The translations under genes and the position numbers were made by a program. The notes beneath the pieces were generated by a model that did not search any database, had not been told where the DNA came from, and saw only the letters and a list, made by a program, of their open reading frames with translations. A stretch of DNA of 64,000 nucleotides from Alphaproteobacteria bacterium GM202ARS2 (GTDB taxonomy: Bacteria; Pseudomonadota; Alphaproteobacteria; GM7ARS4): positions 1 through 64,000 of the forward strand of contig JACONH010000003.1 in assembly GCA_014323835.1 (NCBI GenBank), read 5' to 3'. How positions within the stretch are numbered: the stretch's first letter is position 1; the number at the start of each line of letters is the position of its first letter. This document shows, piece after piece, positions 25,174 through 35,774 of the stretch.

Positions 25174-26907
25174 GTGGCAGAAGAAAACTTCGCCAATATG
25201 TATAACGAAGCCATGGCTCACCAGCCTAACCTAGAAGGCACAAGAGTCATCGGCAAAGTTGTCGATATACAAGGCGGACAAGTCCTCGTCGATGTCGGAC
25301 TCAAGTCCGAAGGCTACATTCCCCTCTACGAATTCGAAACCGAAGGGCAAAAAACCCCAACCGTCGGAGACGACGTCGAAGTCTACGTCGAAAGACTCGA
25401 AAATAAATACGGCGAGACTATGCTCAGCCGACAAAGAGTCCTGCGAGAAGCATCATGGGATAAAATCGAAGAACTCTACAACAACAAAACCCACGTCACA
25501 GGACGAATCATCAACCAAGTGCGCGGCGGATACATGGTAGACGTCGAAGGCACACAAGCCTTCCTGCCCGGCTCACAAGTAGACCTCAGACCCATCCCCG
25601 AAAACGAATCCCTCATCGACACAACAAAAGAATTCATCATCATCAAAATGAACCGCAAACGCGGCAACATCGTCATATCTCGCCGAGCCATCCTCGAAGA
25701 AGAACGCAACGTCGCAAGAGACGCCCTCTTCTCTAAACTGAAAGAAGGGCAAATCGTCACAGGCACAATCAAAAACATTACCAACTACGGTGCCTTCATC
25801 GACCTCGGCGGGAGCGACGGCTTGATGCACATGACCGATATCTCGTGGAAACGGATTCACCACCCCTCAGAAGTGCTCAAAATTGGCCAACAAGTCGAAG
25901 TCAAAGTCATACGATTCAAACCAGAAGCTCAACGAATCAGCCTCGGCATGAAACAACTCGTCGACGACCCATGGAAAGACATCGATAAAAAATACCCAAC
26001 AGATAAAACATTCACAGGACTCGTCACAAAAGTCACCGACTACGGCGCCTTCACAGAACTGGAAGACGGAGTCGAAGGGCTCATACACGTCTCCGAAATG
26101 AGCTGGTCAAAACGCAACGTCCAACCCAGCAAAATCCTCGCCGAAGGAGAAAGCGTCAACGTCAAAGTGCTCAACATCGACCACGAAAGAAGACGCATCA
26201 GCCTCAGCCTGAAACAATGCCTCGAAAATCCCTGGAACATCTTCACCAAAAGTCACGCCATCGACGATACCATCGAAGGCGCCATCCGCAATATCACAGA
26301 AATTGGCCTCTTCGTTAAACTGCAAGAGGAAATTGACGGACTCGTCCATATCTCCAATATTGACTGGCTCGAGCCCGGCGAACAAGCCATCAAAAAATAC
26401 AAAAAAGGCGACTCCATTCAAGCCAAAATCATCGATATCGACGAAAAGAAAGAACGAGTCGCACTCAGCATCAAAGACACCGGCGATAACCCCGTCGAAA
26501 CAGCCCTGCAAAATCTCAACAAAGGCGACACCGTCACAGCAACAATCAGCGACATCAAAGCACGAGAAATCAAAGTCACCGTCCTTGATATTCTCACAGG
26601 CACCATCCGCAAGAGCGACCTCGCCCTAGAACCCAACGAAAGAGACATGAAACGATTCGCCCCCGGCGAAAGAGTCGATGCCATCATCACCAACATCAGT
26701 AGCAAGGATAAACTCCTACAACTCTCAATCAAAGCACGAGAAGAAAAAGAACAGCAAGAAGCACTGGAAAAATACGGCTCCTCAGACTCAGGGGCAAGCC
26801 TGCAAAAAATTCTCGGAGTCGCCATGACAAAAGCACAAAAAGAAAAGGAGGAAAAACAAAAGAAAGAAACCAAAACGTCTGCCGACAAAAAAAGCACAGA
26901 CACATAA
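25174..26907 (+). CDS. rpsA: 30S ribosomal protein S1
   Basis: 577 residues starting at GTG 25174 (AEENFANMYNEAM). Six S1 RNA-binding repeats are visible: VIGKVVDIQGGQVLVDVG, VTGRIINQVRGGYMVDV, VTGTIKNITNYGAFIDLGG, FTGLVTKVTDYGAFTELEDG, IEGAIRNITEIGLFVKLQEE and the weaker VTATISDIKAREIKVTVLD. The C-terminal tail is Lys/Glu-rich. Binds mRNA on the small subunit. In many relatives ihfB follows; here sppA does. Confidence 0.95.
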   Translation: MAEENFANMYNEAMAHQPNLEGTRVIGKVVDIQGGQVLVDVGLKSEGYIPLYEFETEGQKTPTVGDDVEVYVERLENKYGETMLSRQRVLREASWDKIEELYNNKTHVTGRIINQVRGGYMVDVEGTQAFLPGSQVDLRPIPENESLIDTTKEFIIIKMNRKRGNIVISRRAILEEERNVARDALFSKLKEGQIVTGTIKNITNYGAFIDLGGSDGLMHMTDISWKRIHHPSEVLKIGQQVEVKVIRFKPEAQRISLGMKQLVDDPWKDIDKKYPTDKTFTGLVTKVTDYGAFTELEDGVEGLIHVSEMSWSKRNVQPSKILAEGESVNVKVLNIDHERRRISLSLKQCLENPWNIFTKSHAIDDTIEGAIRNITEIGLFVKLQEEIDGLVHISNIDWLEPGEQAIKKYKKGDSIQAKIIDIDEKKERVALSIKDTGDNPVETALQNLNKGDTVTATISDIKAREIKVTVLDILTGTIRKSDLALEPNERDMKRFAPGERVDAIITNISSKDKLLQLSIKAREEKEQQEALEKYGSSDSGASLQKILGVAMTKAQKEKEEKQKKETKTSADKKSTDT

Positions 26908-26922
26908 CCCATAGGTGGCTTT

Positions 26923-27888
26923 ATGACGACAACGCGCCCCCCGTTACCGCAAGCCCTCATGGACAAAATGCGCGGCATCGAAAAAACGACACGCTGGCGC
27001 GCCCTAGCCGTCATGGCGGTGCTGGTCGCCATCGCCCTGCACGGCTTCTTGCGACAAGACATTGTTCTAGGCCCTGTCATTGCCCGTCTGACCGTCGAAG
27101 GCTTTATCGAAAATGACCAGCAACGCCTGCAAAGCCTCTACGCCCTACAGGAAGAACCCGGCAACGTCCAAGCCCTCATCGTTTATATCAATAGCCCCGG
27201 CGGCACCATCGTCGGCGGCGAAGCCCTCTATAAAGCCATCCGCACCATCGATAAAAGCATGCCTGTGGTCGCCGTTATGGGCGAAGTAGCAACATCCGCA
27301 GCCTATATGACCGCCCTCGCCGCACGCCACGTCCTCGCCCACGAAGGCACCATAACAGGCTCTATTGGCACTATCTTACAAACCTTCAATGTCATCCCGT
27401 TGCTCAAAAATCTCGGTATTCTACCAGAAACCTTCAAAAGCGGGCCCCTCAAAGCATCACCGAGTCCTTTCGAGACCACGACAGAACCCGTGCGTGTCGC
27501 CACAAGACAGATGATTGCTGAAAGTCAAACCCTGTTTCTGCAACTGGTGCAAGCCCGACGCTCCCTAGAAACAGGTGTCATCGAGACCATGCGCGATGGA
27601 CGAGTCATCTTAGGGAAAGAAGCCGCACGCAACCAACTCGTCGATGCCTTAGGGGGCGAAAAAGAAGCACGCCAATGGCTTGCCGACAACCACAATATTT
27701 CTCAACATACCCCCATTATCGATATCGACTACAAGGATGAGCCAGCCCTCGGCTCTCTGCTGGTAACCGCCGCCCTGCAGTTTTTAACCCAACTGACCCA
27801 GGGGCATACGGGTGTATCCAACGTCCATCCCCCCACCATGCTTTCTTCGCAGCAACAAGGCTTGTTGTCCTTGTGGCTTGCCCCATGA
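26923..27888 (+). CDS. sppA: Signal peptide peptidase SppA, short form
   Basis: 321 residues with one N-terminal membrane anchor (residues about 27-44). VYINSPGGTIVGGEALY, GEVATSAAYM with nucleophile Ser125, and ETFKSGPLKASP with the general base Lys172 give the Ser/Lys dyad of the single-domain SppA (S49). AGGTGG precedes the ATG. Degrades signal-peptide remnants in the membrane. Confidence 0.92.
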   Translation: MTTTRPPLPQALMDKMRGIEKTTRWRALAVMAVLVAIALHGFLRQDIVLGPVIARLTVEGFIENDQQRLQSLYALQEEPGNVQALIVYINSPGGTIVGGEALYKAIRTIDKSMPVVAVMGEVATSAAYMTALAARHVLAHEGTITGSIGTILQTFNVIPLLKNLGILPETFKSGPLKASPSPFETTTEPVRVATRQMIAESQTLFLQLVQARRSLETGVIETMRDGRVILGKEAARNQLVDALGGEKEARQWLADNHNISQHTPIIDIDYKDEPALGSLLVTAALQFLTQLTQGHTGVSNVHPPTMLSSQQQGLLSLWLAP

Positions 27889-27905
27889 CCCTCCCCATAA
27901 CCCTT

Positions 27906-28133
27906 ATGACTCGCTACTTTGTCCTTGGCGGCACCTACCAGAACACCCGCTTCGAGACTCTCCAAGACGGACACACCCTCGAGCGCCATGGGCCCTTTAA
28001 CAGCTGGCAGGATGCCCTCGAGACATGGCAACAGCTCTCGTGGCAACACGTCGATGATTGCCTCGTCCGCTATCACATCGCTGACGAGAACGACACACCC
28101 ATGTCTCAAGACTCGAAGAAGGACGCTTCGTAA
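27906..28133 (+). CDS. DUF4170-type small protein
   Basis: 75 residues from ATG 27906 (MTRYFVLGGTYQNTRFETL); an earlier in-frame ATG at 27873 would overlap sppA. The pattern YFVxGGxYxxTxFxTL, LERHGPFNSWQDALETWQ and VDDCLVRYHI matches the small alphaproteobacterial DUF4170 family of unknown function. Its last 28 nt overlap the 3' end of trpE on the other strand. Confidence 0.75.
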   Translation: MTRYFVLGGTYQNTRFETLQDGHTLERHGPFNSWQDALETWQQLSWQHVDDCLVRYHIADENDTPMSQDSKKDAS

Positions 28134-29653
28134 GCAGCCTGTAATAAAGCACGAGCCTTATTGCGAGTCTCCTCGTATTCTGTGTCGGCATCGCTATCCG
28201 CAACGATACCGCCGCCTGCTTGCACATACAGGGTCTTGTCTTTTATGACGGCAGTGCGCAGAGCAATGCAGCTGTCCAAGTCTCCTGTGCATGAAAAATA
28301 GCCCACCGCCCCCGCATACAAACCACGAGCACAAGGCTCCAGCTGGTCGATGATTTCTATCGCACGTAACTTAGGCGCACCACTCAACGTCCCCGCAGGA
28401 AAACCCGCTATCAAAGCATCCAACGCCCCTTGGTGATCGCCACACACCCCCTCCACATTCGATACAATGTGCATGACATGCGAGTAATTCTCGACAATCA
28501 TCTTCTCGGTGACACGCACCGACCCCTTGCGTGCCACTCTGCCGACATCGTTGCGCCCCAAATCGAGCAACATCAAGTGTTCCGCACATTCCTTCGGGTC
28601 TCGCAACAGCTCATCTCGTAAAGAGCGGTCTGCTTCCGGACTGTCTCCCCGTGGGCGCGTGCCCGCGATGGGGCGGATGGTCACAACCCCTTCGCGCAAA
28701 CGCACCAAAAGCTCTGGGCTTGCCCCCACCGCCGCCCAATCATCAAAAAAGAAATAAAACAAAAAAGGAGACGGATTCAAACGCCTCAGCGCGCGATAAC
28801 AGGCAAAAGCCGAACCCTCATAGTCCACCGAAAAACGCTGCGACAGGACAACCTGAAAAATATCGCCATCAACAATATACTTCTTGGCTTGGCGGACCCG
28901 CGAGGCATAATCGTCGCGGCTCATGTTGGAAGCAACATGGGCAAACAAGTCGTCTCTCTCTAGCGGTTGCCACGCCTTTAAGGCAGCGTGATCCTGTTCT
29001 TTTTTGCGTAGCCGTGCCATCAGCTCGTCCAAGTGCTTCTCGGCTTGCTCCCACGCTTGTTGCGCGCTGATTTTTGTCGCTGTGTCGCGTCTCTGCCAGC
29101 ACGTATACGCAACAAGGACGACTCCCGCGACCCAATCGAAAATAACCATCATTGTCGGACGCATAAAGATGCCATCATAAAGCCCGAGCCTGTTGTCCTT
29201 ACTGGCGGTGGTGGTCTCTGTGCGAATCCTATCCATCAAATGGACGCAGTCATAGCCGAGATAGCCGAACACGCCCGCCAACATAGGCGGCAAACCCGTC
29301 GGAAGAGCCATCTGGGCATCATCGATAAAGGCGCGCAGCGACTCGAGCGCGCCCTTCTCCTCTGCTACAAAAGGATGCTCAGGTGTGCCAGCACGTATTT
29401 CTGCTCGATTGCCGCGGCAACGCCATACTTTGTCGGGCGCCATGCCTATGGCTGAATAGCGTCCACGCTCCGTGCCGCCGCGCCCCACCGACTCAAGCAA
29501 AAACGTCCACGGACAATCCGTGCCCAGACGCAACAACGCCGACACAGGAGTCAACGTATCCGCATACAAACGCCGCCAAACCACTTGCGAATGCCCCTCG
29601 TCCCACCCGCGAGAAAATGACTCGTATGTCGGTGGCCGTACGTCACGAACCAT
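28106..29653 (-). CDS. trpE: Anthranilate synthase component I
   Basis: 515 residues. Converts chorismate to anthranilate with the glutamine amidotransferase TrpG (not in the window). PSPFLFYFFFDDWAAVGASPE, IRPIAGTRPRGDSPEAD, LLDLGRNDVGRV, FPAGTLSGAPK and YAGAVGYF are the family signatures. It starts 2 nt after ppiD, the last gene of the long minus-strand run. I saw no Trp-rich leader peptide or attenuator in front of it, as expected for a downstream gene of an operon. Confidence 0.95.
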   Translation of the reverse strand: MVRDVRPPTYESFSRGWDEGHSQVVWRRLYADTLTPVSALLRLGTDCPWTFLLESVGRGGTERGRYSAIGMAPDKVWRCRGNRAEIRAGTPEHPFVAEEKGALESLRAFIDDAQMALPTGLPPMLAGVFGYLGYDCVHLMDRIRTETTTASKDNRLGLYDGIFMRPTMMVIFDWVAGVVLVAYTCWQRRDTATKISAQQAWEQAEKHLDELMARLRKKEQDHAALKAWQPLERDDLFAHVASNMSRDDYASRVRQAKKYIVDGDIFQVVLSQRFSVDYEGSAFACYRALRRLNPSPFLFYFFFDDWAAVGASPELLVRLREGVVTIRPIAGTRPRGDSPEADRSLRDELLRDPKECAEHLMLLDLGRNDVGRVARKGSVRVTEKMIVENYSHVMHIVSNVEGVCGDHQGALDALIAGFPAGTLSGAPKLRAIEIIDQLEPCARGLYAGAVGYFSCTGDLDSCIALRTAVIKDKTLYVQAGGGIVADSDADTEYEETRNKARALLQAAYEASFFES

Positions 29654-29655
29654 CT

Positions 29656-31572
29656 CTAAAGAAAGTCCTCGCTCCCATCAAGCAACTCTTGAATGGAACG
29701 CTCATTAATATCAATCGGATAAATCAAACGCAAATAACGCGCATACTGACTCACCAAGTCCTGACGCAACGATTGCTTGATAGACTCTCGTAGCGTTTCC
29801 ACGTCATCGCCTTCTTTTGGCGTTTCGATAATGTCTCGTAGCAGAGCAACCATGTACGAACCGCCGTCCACCTCGACAGCGACCGCCTCCCCCCGCTCAG
29901 CAGCAAACAACGCATCGACCATAGCCGCAGGCACCTCCTCCTCGACAAAGTTGGAGCGGGTAAACGGCTTAATCGGCACAACCTTTAAGGACAACTTTTT
30001 GGCGATGCTCGCCAACGATGCCTTTTTATTCAGTTGTCCTTTGATGTCTTCTATGCGTTCTCTCAGGATGGCACTTTTTTTCTCTTGTGTGAGCACCTCG
30101 ATGATATCTTTTCTTGCCTCCTTAAAGGTCTTTTGGCGCGGCAGCGTTTCGTCATCGACACGCACGACAAAAAAGCCGACTTCTGTTTCTATCACGTCAC
30201 TGGTCTCGCCCACAGGTGTTTCGAAAAGGCGACTGACGACTCGGGCGGGGTCGGGCAACGAGTCCACCTCCTTGCCTTGTGCCGACAAGCCTGCCGAATC
30301 AATCGAGTCGATGGCACGCACCTCAACATTAATAGCTTGGGCTGCCTCCTCGAGGGTACCACCCCCAGCAAAAGCATCTTCCACCTGCCCATAAAGGTCA
30401 AACAACGCATCCATACCTTCATCGAGAATCAGCTCGTCACGCAAAGCCTTTTTAACATCGTCAAAGGGTGTAACCTTTTCCTCTTCGATGTTATGCACCA
30501 GCATAGCATGCCAGCCAAAAGGCGAGCGCAACGGGTCGCTCACCTTGCCCTTTGCAAGAGAAAAGACGTCATCAGCAAGGTCTTCGATGACTTGGTCTTT
30601 GCGGTTCCAGCCAATGTCCACATCCTCTTTGTCCTTGTCGAACAGGTCTTTAGCCACCGCTAGAAAGTCTTCGCCCTTTCTCACTCTTTCAACGGCGCGG
30701 CGGATAGCGTCTTCATCATCGCTGAGGATTTGATAAATGTCTCTTCTTTCTGGCTGCGTATAGGCATAAGCCTTGCGTTCGTCATAGAGTCCACGCAAAC
30801 GCTCATCATCGATAGCCATCTCTTCCCCCAACTGATAGACATCCACCGCAAGAAGACTGACCTGTCGATACGTGGGAGTCATCAAAGAGTCTTTGTTCTC
30901 TTCATACCAAGCCCGCTGCTCTTTGCTGGTGATTTTATCAGGGAGAGACACACTTTCTGCCTTAAGGATGATACTATCGGCAGAGCGCGCCTCGCCGCGA
31001 TAGGCAACAAGCGGCGAAATAATGGCTGCAGGTGCATGCAAAATACCCGCCATCGATGCGGTCAACTGCTGACGGCGCATATCTTGCCGCAAGCCCTTGA
31101 TGAAACGCTCCTCCGTATATAAGTTGTCACGCAACACTTGCCGAAAAACCAGCTCGTTAAAGGTGCCTCGTTCATCATGAAAGTCCGGCGTGGCAAAGAT
31201 AACCTGCCGTGCCTGCGTGTCCCCTGCCGCCAGCCCCAAATCGAGGGATGCCTGATCAAACAAAGCCCGATTGACTAAATCCGACACCACACTATCGATG
31301 AAGCCCAACTTTTTGCCCATGTCATAGTCGAGACGTCTGCCAAGGGCTGCCCGCACCTGCTCGGTCTGAGCATTATACAACCGCAAAAAGTCGTTGCCCT
31401 CAATTTCCACATCGCCCACCTCCGCAATGACCACGTCCTGATTGGTCAACGTGAAAATGTCGGTAATGCCCCACAAAGCAAAACTCGCTATCAACAAGAC
31501 GCTCAAGGGAAGCAACAACAAGCGCGTCGCTTTCCTCTCCATCATAGATTGTATGGATTGCAACAACAACAT
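29656..31572 (-). CDS. ppiD: Periplasmic folding chaperone PpiD (SurA-type, parvulin domain)
   Basis: 638 residues: a short cytoplasmic N-terminus, one membrane helix (about 17-37, LLLLPLSVLLIASFALWGITD), a SurA-like chaperone region, a central parvulin-like segment (RRDIYQILSD ... GEDFLAVAKDL ... FGWHAMLVHNI) and a long C-terminal helical part. It helps fold exported proteins at the inner membrane. It lies between guaB and trpE; ppiD next to trpE is common in alphaproteobacteria. Confidence 0.88.
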   Translation of the reverse strand: MLLLQSIQSMMERKATRLLLLPLSVLLIASFALWGITDIFTLTNQDVVIAEVGDVEIEGNDFLRLYNAQTEQVRAALGRRLDYDMGKKLGFIDSVVSDLVNRALFDQASLDLGLAAGDTQARQVIFATPDFHDERGTFNELVFRQVLRDNLYTEERFIKGLRQDMRRQQLTASMAGILHAPAAIISPLVAYRGEARSADSIILKAESVSLPDKITSKEQRAWYEENKDSLMTPTYRQVSLLAVDVYQLGEEMAIDDERLRGLYDERKAYAYTQPERRDIYQILSDDEDAIRRAVERVRKGEDFLAVAKDLFDKDKEDVDIGWNRKDQVIEDLADDVFSLAKGKVSDPLRSPFGWHAMLVHNIEEEKVTPFDDVKKALRDELILDEGMDALFDLYGQVEDAFAGGGTLEEAAQAINVEVRAIDSIDSAGLSAQGKEVDSLPDPARVVSRLFETPVGETSDVIETEVGFFVVRVDDETLPRQKTFKEARKDIIEVLTQEKKSAILRERIEDIKGQLNKKASLASIAKKLSLKVVPIKPFTRSNFVEEEVPAAMVDALFAAERGEAVAVEVDGGSYMVALLRDIIETPKEGDDVETLRESIKQSLRQDLVSQYARYLRLIYPIDINERSIQELLDGSEDFL

Positions 31573-31578
31573 CGCACT

Positions 31579-33150
31579 TTATGAGGAAGAAGACGGATAG
31601 TTGGGCGCTTCTCGGATAATCGTCACGTCATGGACGTGACCCTCCTGTAGAGCAGCCTTACTGATACGGCGGAAACGCACCTGCGTGCGTAGAGCCTCTA
31701 GGTCGCCCGCCCCCAGATACCCCATCGAACTCTTTAAGCCACCGACCATTTGATAGAGAACATGCTTGATATCGCCTCGAAACGGCACTTGTCCCTCGAC
31801 ACCCTCAGGCACCCATTTACCCTGTAACGTGCCTTCTTTTCTGCCTTCGCCCTGAAAGTAGCGTTCACCGCCGCCCTTTTTCATGGCTGCCATCGAGCCC
31901 ATGCCTCGATAGACCTTGTAGTGACGCCCTTGATGCAAAAATATTTCCCCCGGGCTTTCTCTTGTGCCCGCGAACAGCGAACCTGCCATGATACTGTCCG
32001 CACCCGCAGCCAATGCTTTAGCCACATCGCCAGAACTTCTAATCCCCCCATCAGCAATAAGAGGCACGCCACGCTCACGACAACTCGGGGCAACCTCAAA
32101 AATAGCCGTCAACTGCGGCAAGCCAACACCAGCCATAATACGCGTGGTGCAAATCGAGCCCGGACCAATACCCAACTTAATACCATCCGCCCCCGCCTCT
32201 ATCAAATCACGGGCTGCCGAAGCCGTCACAATGTTACCCACCACAATATCTAAGTCATAACGCTTGCGTAAATCCTTCAAGGCATCGCGCACATAACGGC
32301 TATGACCGTGTGCCGAGTCAATAACAAGAGCATCGACTCCCGCGTCCACAAGAGCTTCCGCCCGCGCACGCACATCACCAAGAACACCCACCGCCGCCGC
32401 CACTCGCAGACGACCATGATCATCCTTGCTGGCATCAGGATAGGCAGACGCCTTCTCAATATCCTTCACCGTAATTAAACCAACGCAACAATACGACTCA
32501 TCAACAACCAACAACTTCTCGATACGATGACGATGCAACAAACGAGTCGCCTCCCTCGAGTCTATCGGCTTTGTCGCCGTCACCAAATTGTCTTTCGTCA
32601 TAACGTCCTGAACCAACACCGTTGAGTCATCGGCAAAACGCATATCCCGATTGGTCACAATGCCCACCAAACGTCCTTTCTTTCTATCCACCACCGGAAT
32701 GCCCGATATGTTATGACGCTCCTTCAGCTGAAGGGCTTCCCGTAGTTTCTGGTCGGGATAAATAGTAACCGGATTAACAATAATCCCCGATTCATGTTTT
32801 TTGACGAGTCGGACTTCTTTTGCCTGTGACTCGATGGACATGTTTTTATGAATGACGCCCAAACCGCCGCTTTGAGCCATAGCAATCGCCATAGCACTTT
32901 CCGTCACCGTATCCATAGCTGCCGATACCAACGGCATGCGTAAAGCAATATGGCGAGAAAACCGCGTATGCACCGATGCTTCCGACGGCACGATTTGGGA
33001 ATAACTTGGCACCATTAAAACATCATCGAAAGCAAGCGCTTCTTCTTGTGCCACCCGCGCGCCAACAGGAGGCGAATCCGCCCTCAGCGGTGACTCTCCC
33101 GGCGAGTCGTCCGTTGGATGATACGTTTTCAGAGGTTTGACGTTTCTCAT
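31579..33150 (-). CDS. guaB: IMP dehydrogenase
   Basis: Oxidises IMP to XMP, the committed step to GMP. From ATG 33150 it is 523 residues; the frame opens with GTG 33162 directly after hisF, also possible. It carries a ~30-residue extension before the usual ALAFDDVLMVPSYSQI. Two CBS domains lie at about 130-240 (IVNPVTIYPDQKL ... GIVTNRDMRF ... LVTATKPIDS), then VIDSAHGHS, the catalytic loop GPGSICTTR, IADGGIRSSGD, and the flap YRGMGSMAAM. Co-directional with hisF (12 nt) and ppiD (6 nt). Confidence 0.95.
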   Translation of the reverse strand: MRNVKPLKTYHPTDDSPGESPLRADSPPVGARVAQEEALAFDDVLMVPSYSQIVPSEASVHTRFSRHIALRMPLVSAAMDTVTESAMAIAMAQSGGLGVIHKNMSIESQAKEVRLVKKHESGIIVNPVTIYPDQKLREALQLKERHNISGIPVVDRKKGRLVGIVTNRDMRFADDSTVLVQDVMTKDNLVTATKPIDSREATRLLHRHRIEKLLVVDESYCCVGLITVKDIEKASAYPDASKDDHGRLRVAAAVGVLGDVRARAEALVDAGVDALVIDSAHGHSRYVRDALKDLRKRYDLDIVVGNIVTASAARDLIEAGADGIKLGIGPGSICTTRIMAGVGLPQLTAIFEVAPSCRERGVPLIADGGIRSSGDVAKALAAGADSIMAGSLFAGTRESPGEIFLHQGRHYKVYRGMGSMAAMKKGGGERYFQGEGRKEGTLQGKWVPEGVEGQVPFRGDIKHVLYQMVGGLKSSMGYLGAGDLEALRTQVRFRRISKAALQEGHVHDVTIIREAPNYPSSSS

Positions 33151-33162
33151 CGGCAATATCAC

Positions 33163-33948
33163 TTAAGGTCTTTCTGGCACTGTGCGGACGTGGATGCCTC
33201 TTTCTTTCATATAGCCTTTAACATGGGGGATTGTCCACTGGTCAAAGTGAAAAATTGAAGCCGCCAGAACTGCGGATGCACCGCCTTTTTTGAGGGCATC
33301 GACCAAGTGTTCGGGGTGCCCAGCCCCACCTGAAGCGATGAGGGGCACCCGCACGCTGGCACTCACCTGCTGCAACAAGTCAATATCGAACCCTTGTCCG
33401 CTCCCGTCCCTATCCATAGATGTCAGCAAGATTTCGCCACAGCCGCGCTGGGCAACTTCTTTTGCCCATGCCAAGCCATCTTTTCCGCAGTTGCGTCTGC
33501 CACCATGCGTATAAACATCCCAACCCTTTGTGGCATCATCGGCATCGCGCCGTTTCACATCGATAGCCACAACAACACATTGACTACCAAAACAGCGCGC
33601 CGCCTGCTCGATAATCGTAGGCTCGGCAACCGCTACCGAATTAATCGACAACTTATCAGCCCCTTTCGTCAATAACTGGCGCATATCGTCAATGGTTTTG
33701 ATACCCCCGCCCACCGTCAACGGCATAAAGCACGCTTCTGCCACGTCTTGCACCACTTTTAAGGTTATGGCTCTTTCTTCATGGGTTGCGCTGATATCGA
33801 GAAAAACCAGTTCATCCGCACCCATCTGGTCATAGCGCATCGCTTGTGCCAACGGATCACCCGCATCGCGTAAATCACGAAAATGTGTGCCTTTGACGAC
33901 ACGACCGCCATGAACATCGAGGCACGGTATGATACGTTTTTTAAGCAT
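33163..33948 (-). CDS. hisF: Imidazole glycerol phosphate synthase, cyclase subunit
   Basis: 261 residues from ATG 33948 ([20 protein letters not shown]); an upstream frame to 34017 would overlap hisA too far. A (beta/alpha)8 barrel with [52 protein letters not shown] and [11 protein letters not shown]. Works with HisH to make IGP and AICAR. Overlaps hisA by 8 nt. Confidence 0.95.
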   Translation of the reverse strand: MLKKRIIPCLDVHGGRVVKGTHFRDLRDAGDPLAQAMRYDQMGADELVFLDISATHEERAITLKVVQDVAEACFMPLTVGGGIKTIDDMRQLLTKGADKLSINSVAVAEPTIIEQAARCFGSQCVVVAIDVKRRDADDATKGWDVYTHGGRRNCGKDGLAWAKEVAQRGCGEILLTSMDRDGSGQGFDIDLLQQVSASVRVPLIASGGAGHPEHLVDALKKGGASAVLAASIFHFDQWTIPHVKGYMKERGIHVRTVPERP

Positions 33949-34690
33949 GAGGAAATGCCTGTAAGGTTCGGCGTAAATCGAGTCGTCCATCATAAAAGGC
34001 ACGCCCGCTGATAACACCCCCCAAAGTCGGTATGTTCAAGTCATGCAACATCCGCACATCATCGAATCCACGAATACCCCCTGAGGCGATAATCATTTTA
34101 TCGCTGTGTTCTGCCACCGCCCGCAAGCCCTCGACATCAGGACCCAAAAGCGCGCCGTCTCGTCCAATGTCCGTATAAATGATACCCCCCAGCCCGTAGT
34201 CTTGCAGAGCCTCCACAGCTTGCAACAAGCTTGTATCCCCATCGACTGTCCAACCGCTACTCGCCAGTTTGCCGTTGCGACAATCGAGAGCCACAAAAAT
34301 GCGCGACGGATAGCGCGCACACACATCATCCAATCCATCCACAGCACGTCCGTCCCGCAAGTTTTCAGCAACCAGTGTGCCTAAGATGACTCGTTCGACT
34401 CCACGTTGCAACCATTGCTCTGCCTGCTTCAAGCTGCGGATACCGCCGCCCAGTTGGATACGTAGCTGCGGGCACTCGTCTACCACCCGCTCGATAAGCG
34501 CGCCATTGACCGCATGCCCCTGAAGGGCACCATCTAAGTCCACCACATGCAACCACCGCACACCTAAAGCAACAAAGGCTTGGGCTTGTGCGAGAGCATC
34601 CTCCTGATAGACAGTCTCTTTGGCAAAGTCGCCATGCAACAGACGCACACAACGTCCTTCCTTAATATCGAGAGCAGGGTAGACAATCAT
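33941..34690 (-). CDS. hisA: ProFAR isomerase
   Basis: 249 residues: [68 protein letters not shown] and [11 protein letters not shown] are the HisA landmarks with both catalytic Asp residues (D8 and the later D in YTDIGRDG). Lies 1 nt after hisH. Confidence 0.95.
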   Translation of the reverse strand: MIVYPALDIKEGRCVRLLHGDFAKETVYQEDALAQAQAFVALGVRWLHVVDLDGALQGHAVNGALIERVVDECPQLRIQLGGGIRSLKQAEQWLQRGVERVILGTLVAENLRDGRAVDGLDDVCARYPSRIFVALDCRNGKLASSGWTVDGDTSLLQAVEALQDYGLGGIIYTDIGRDGALLGPDVEGLRAVAEHSDKMIIASGGIRGFDDVRMLHDLNIPTLGGVISGRAFYDGRLDLRRTLQAFPHA

Positions 34691-34691
34691 C

Positions 34692-35354
34692 CTACACCCG
34701 CCAACGAATAAAATTACGTAGCAACCTCAAGCCCACCTGTTGACTTTTTTCTGGGTGAAACTGCGTGCCGACAACGTTATCCCGCGCCATCACCGCGGGA
34801 AAGGGACGACCATACGTGCTGTGTGCCAACACCTCCTCGCTACGGGTGCAACAAAAGTGATAGGAATGAACAAAATAGACATCTGCCTCCTCGTCTTTTT
34901 TATCGGCTATATCTTCTGCTATGGGGTGTATGGGGTGGGCTTGTGCCTGTGTTGCCGTCCACGATAGGGTGTTCCAGCCCATGTGCGGTATTTTCAACGA
35001 GTCATCCACATCAAAGGGGCAGACTTCGCCTTGCAACCAGCCGAGTCCTTTGTGTTCACCAAATTCGATTCCCCGTGTCGCCAACAGCTGCATGCCGACA
35101 CAAATGCCGAGGAAAGCCTTGCCTTGCTCCTTATGGCGAGTCAATGCCGCGACATGCTCGCCCTCTAAGCCGCCTAATCCCTGCATGCAATCGGCAAAAG
35201 CCCCCACACCGGGCAGAATGACGTGGCTGGCTTGTGCCAGTTTTTTTGCCTCACGACAGAGCGAGACCTGCCCCTTGATAGCGTAGTCTTGCATGACTCG
35301 TTCACAGGCTTTTGCGACTGAGCGCACATTGCCTGAGCCATAGTCGATAATCAT
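34692..35354 (-). CDS. hisH: Imidazole glycerol phosphate synthase, glutaminase subunit
   Basis: 220 residues from ATG 35354 (MIIDYGSGNVRSVAKA). Class-I amidotransferase: ILPGVGAFADCM, the nucleophile Cys in LGICVGMQLL, HMGWNTL, YFVHSYH and the His/Glu pair in GTQFHPEKSQ. Supplies ammonia to HisF. The longer open frame to 35669 is a shadow over the neighbouring gene. Confidence 0.95.
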   Translation of the reverse strand: MIIDYGSGNVRSVAKACERVMQDYAIKGQVSLCREAKKLAQASHVILPGVGAFADCMQGLGGLEGEHVAALTRHKEQGKAFLGICVGMQLLATRGIEFGEHKGLGWLQGEVCPFDVDDSLKIPHMGWNTLSWTATQAQAHPIHPIAEDIADKKDEEADVYFVHSYHFCCTRSEEVLAHSTYGRPFPAVMARDNVVGTQFHPEKSQQVGLRLLRNFIRWRV

Positions 35355-35365
35355 GACCGAGCACG

Positions 35366-35752
35366 TCACGATGGCTTTTCTCGAAAACGCATGAGGGCAT
35401 GCCGCACCGATAAGGCTTCCTGTGCGCCGCGTGCCTGCCAGCCCTTCTGTATGAGAATCTGGGCTCGCCAGCCGTTGGCAAAACCGCCCACGAGAATCAT
35501 CACCGCAAGAGTCAACGGCACATCCACCCACAAAAATGCGGCGATTCCTTCGTTCCAGAGCAACCAGAACGTCAGCGAGTTCAAGCACGAATCGATGGCT
35601 ATCAGGGCGATTCCCATACCCCACAAGCGATGATACAAAGCCCAAAATCCTCGAAACAGAGCCGCCCACACATTAAAGCCACAGGACACAGCGATGGCTG
35701 CCCCTCCCCCTGAGGTGTCTTCCTCTTTTTCATAGATGACATAAAATGCCAT
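35366..35752 (-). CDS. DUF2628-like membrane protein in the his operon
   Basis: 128 residues from ATG 35752 (MAFYVIYEKEED). FNVWAALFRGFWALYHRLW is followed by two hydrophobic segments and a soluble tail. The wording and the position between hisB and hisH match the DUF2628 proteins found in many alphaproteobacterial his operons. Function unknown. Ends 11 nt before hisH. Confidence 0.75.
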   Translation of the reverse strand: MAFYVIYEKEEDTSGGGAAIAVSCGFNVWAALFRGFWALYHRLWGMGIALIAIDSCLNSLTFWLLWNEGIAAFLWVDVPLTLAVMILVGGFANGWRAQILIQKGWQARGAQEALSVRHALMRFREKPS

Positions 35753-35774
35753 AACAAAACGTCTCCGTTGCGGT